Shown here piece by piece: positions 62,433 through 64,000 of a stretch of 64,000 bases of DNA. The stretch comes from Alcaligenaceae bacterium (GTDB lineage: Bacteria > Pseudomonadota > Gammaproteobacteria > Burkholderiales > Burkholderiaceae_B), in NCBI GenBank assembly GCA_947380655.1, contig CANCRX010000001.1:1-64000 (forward strand), written 5' to 3'. Numbering within the stretch: the stretch's first letter is position 1; each line of letters starts with the position of its first letter. A program made the translations under genes and the position numbers. The notes beneath the pieces are model-generated. The model searched no databases, was not told where the DNA came from, and was given only the letters and a program-made list of their open reading frames with translations.

Positions 62433-63196
62433 CCGATAACAATCTTGTTTCTTTTAGTTCAGGTCCACGTTACGCGCAGTTAGCTAAGACGCTATTCAAT
62501 GAAATAAAGTCTGGCAAATATGCCGTTGGAGATTTGTTGCCAACCGAATTCGAGCTGTGTGCTCAATTCGGTGCTTCCCGCTTCACCGTCAGGGAAGCTT
62601 TTAAGCAACTTGTCCAACAGGGTTTAATTGTGAGGCAGCCCGGCGTTGGAAGTCGAGTGATTTCACGGGAATCCTCCACTCAATATACGCAAACTATGTC
62701 GGGCATTACTGATTTGCGCCAGTACGCAAGTGAAACAACTCTAGACGTCATTAAAACAAATCTTGTTGTGATTAAAGATGATGTGGCGCGTATGCTTGGG
62801 GTGAGTGCTGGTGAGACTTGGCTGCATATTGAAGGTGTGCGCTCCCTGGAGAATCAGACACTTCCCATCTGTCTGACGGACGTCTATGTTGCACCGCGTT
62901 TTCGTTCAGTTTCTGGAGTATCCGGTCCTTTGACCAGACCCATTTATCAAATGTTGGAAGAGCAGTTTGATTGCAAAATTAAAACCGTTCATCAAGAAAT
63001 TCAAGCCATCAATTTAACCGCAGTAATGTCCAAAAAATTGGACACTCCATCGCGCACATGTGGTCTTTGGATAGCAAGACGATATATGGATGAACGTGTC
63101 GAACTCGTTGAAATGGCTATTAGTATTCACCCCAGCAGCAGATTCAGTTATCGCGAGTCTTTCAGACGAGACTGGCAGATAAAAACAGGTAAGTAA
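62429..63196 (+). CDS. GntR-family regulator with UTRA ligand domain (HutC subfamily)
   Basis: 255 residues. The winged helix is AVGDLLPTEFELCAQFGASR FTVREAFKQLVQQGLIVRQP in two halves, followed by a UTRA-type effector domain (about 95-245) with LHIEGVRSLENQTLPICLTDVYV. It lies inside the operon it probably controls. Ligand is likely an intermediate or substrate of the pathway. The perfect palindrome at 57055-57068 is its best operator candidate. Confidence 0.92.
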   Translation: MTDNNLVSFSSGPRYAQLAKTLFNEIKSGKYAVGDLLPTEFELCAQFGASRFTVREAFKQLVQQGLIVRQPGVGSRVISRESSTQYTQTMSGITDLRQYASETTLDVIKTNLVVIKDDVARMLGVSAGETWLHIEGVRSLENQTLPICLTDVYVAPRFRSVSGVSGPLTRPIYQMLEEQFDCKIKTVHQEIQAINLTAVMSKKLDTPSRTCGLWIARRYMDERVELVEMAISIHPSSRFSYRESFRRDWQIKTGK

Positions 63197-63199
63197 ATC

Positions 63200-64000
63200 A
63201 TGATGCAAAGAATGCGTAGTGTCTTGTTTGTTCCTGGCGATCGTCCTGAGCGCTTTGATAAAGCGTTGACCTCGGGAGCGGACGTAATCGTGATTGATCT
63301 TGAGGATGCAGTGTTACCTGAAGGTAAAGTGCGCGCCAGGGAGTTGGTCCGTGCATGGCCACACTCAAATCGATCGGTGATTGTTAGAACTAATTCGATC
63401 AATACCGAGTGGTTCAATGAAGATCTGCAAATGTTGAATCAGGCCAGTTATCGCGCAATGATGCTTCCCAAAGCTCAGTCCGTAGAGGACCTAGATTCCG
63501 TGATAAGTGTATGTGGACCAGATATGAGAATTTATCCTTTAATTGAAACGGTCAAAGGGGTAGTTTCTCAAAGGGAAATCGCTGCGCACGCAGCGACAGA
63601 AAGGCTAATATTTGGAAGCGTTGATTTTTCAAAAGATAGCGGCATTTTGGATGAGGCAGGTTGGTTATCTTTTAGAGTCGAGATGGTGATCGCCTCTAAG
63701 TTGGCAGGTTTAAGCGGTCCAATTGATGGCACATTACTCAGTTGGGATAATCCCGAATACATAAGAGAACAGGCAAGTCTCTCTAGAGGATTGGGTTTCG
63801 CAGGTCGACTCTGCATACACCCGTTGCAAGTGATCCCCGTGAATCAGGGAATGCTTGCTTCGGATGCGCAGATTGAATGGGCTAAAAAAGTTGTTACTGC
63901 TTACGAGAACTCGGTTGCAGGGGCGATCGTGGTCGATAGCAAGCTTGTCGATAAACCTGTCTATGAGTTGGCGCGAGAATGGCTTGCACAATTACCGGAT
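63200..64000 (+). CDS. HpcH/HpaI aldolase, citrate lyase beta (CitE)-like, 3' end missing
   Basis: 267 residues are visible and the frame stays open to the window edge. RSVLFVPGDRPERFDKALTSG, VIVIDLEDAVLPEGKVRARE, MMLPKAQSVEDL, PLIETVKGVV and LGFAGRLCIHPLQV are the CitE-like lyase landmarks, with metal-binding Glu and Asp in LEDAV and in IFGSVDFSKDSG. Family members include citramalyl-CoA, malyl-CoA and beta-methylmalyl-CoA lyases. It would cleave the hydroxyacyl-CoA formed by the MaoC enzyme. ATG at 63200 or 63203; 3 bases after the GntR stop. Confidence 0.92.
   Translation, partial: MMQRMRSVLFVPGDRPERFDKALTSGADVIVIDLEDAVLPEGKVRARELVRAWPHSNRSVIVRTNSINTEWFNEDLQMLNQASYRAMMLPKAQSVEDLDSVISVCGPDMRIYPLIETVKGVVSQREIAAHAATERLIFGSVDFSKDSGILDEAGWLSFRVEMVIASKLAGLSGPIDGTLLSWDNPEYIREQASLSRGLGFAGRLCIHPLQVIPVNQGMLASDAQIEWAKKVVTAYENSVAGAIVVDSKLVDKPVYELAREWLAQLPD

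Noticed and set aside
1..64000. CRISPR arrays, insertion sequences, tRNA or rRNA genes, prophage
   Set aside because: No regularly spaced repeats, transposase or integrase motifs, terminal inverted repeats or tRNA-like folds were noticed while reading.

Overview
The window looks like chromosomal DNA of a betaproteobacterium, most likely Burkholderiales and probably an Alcaligenaceae-type freshwater or soil heterotroph. The grounds are four separate TctC/Bug periplasmic receptors, a TrpX-type and a TAXI-type receptor, a LysR-TctC-hydrolase locus, an MHS-family symporter, a BenE transporter, and a base composition that by eye is just under half G+C. This placement is inference from gene content. 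I see no rRNA, tRNA, CRISPR array, insertion sequence or phage gene.

Layout. 1-2.2 kb: end of an OmpR-type response regulator, its sensor kinase, and a small DUF4214 protein. 2.2-3.75 kb: a DadA-type dehydrogenase behind a tandem glycine riboswitch. 3.8-7.7 kb: LysR regulator divergent from a TctC receptor and an M20 amidohydrolase, then a DUF2889 protein. 7.7-10.9 kb: LOG-family protein, DHA2 efflux pump and PfkB sugar kinase in one minus-strand operon. 11-13.3 kb: FAH-family hydrolase, an orphan degenerate ABC ATPase, and a flavin reductase-like protein. 13.3-22.3 kb: two back-to-back operons, methyltransferase/ABC exporter/OpgH glucosyltransferase on minus and zinc-less MDR dehydrogenase/PTPS-like protein/GT4 glycosyltransferase on plus, followed by a stand-alone RibD reductase and a GTP cyclohydrolase II. 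The last five genes look like a dedicated pathway to a modified, perhaps glycosylated, pyrimidine or pteridine compound. 22.4-24.7 kb: twin lipoproteins and BenE. 24.7-34 kb: amidase, M81 (MlrC) metallopeptidase, MetX-like hydrolase and a complete Dpp-type peptide importer. 34.4-40 kb: an unrecognised beta-helix protein, a DauA-like FAD oxidoreductase with a TctC receptor, nitroreductase, class II aldolase and a 2-hydroxyacid dehydrogenase.

40.2-50.2 kb is a signalling island. It holds a sensor kinase with an atypical H-box, a REC-GGDEF-EAL regulator, a membrane sensor-like protein, a 649-residue fusion of a sensor module to a full MFS carrier, and a TrpX-type receptor; a formyltransferase and a membrane-anchored TAXI receptor follow on the other strand. 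50.3-57 kb carries mostly transport genes (LysE, TctC, NCS2, MHS, MFS) with a DUF1330 and a FABP-like protein.

57-64 kb is one plus-strand catabolic operon: MaoC hydratase, TctC receptor, MmgE/PrpD, acyl-CoA dehydrogenase, class III CoA-transferase, GntR regulator, CitE-like lyase (runs off the end). Its promoter is overlapped by two perfect palindromes, a likely operator for the GntR protein. The gene set fits uptake, CoA activation, dehydrogenation, hydration and cleavage of a short branched or unsaturated dicarboxylate of the itaconate/mesaconate/methylsuccinate type.

The strongest candidates for undescribed biology are the 17.8-22.3 kb pyrimidine/pteridine-like cluster, whose PTPS homologue has lost its catalytic residues, and the 40.2-48 kb kinase/c-di-GMP/sensor-MFS/receptor island.
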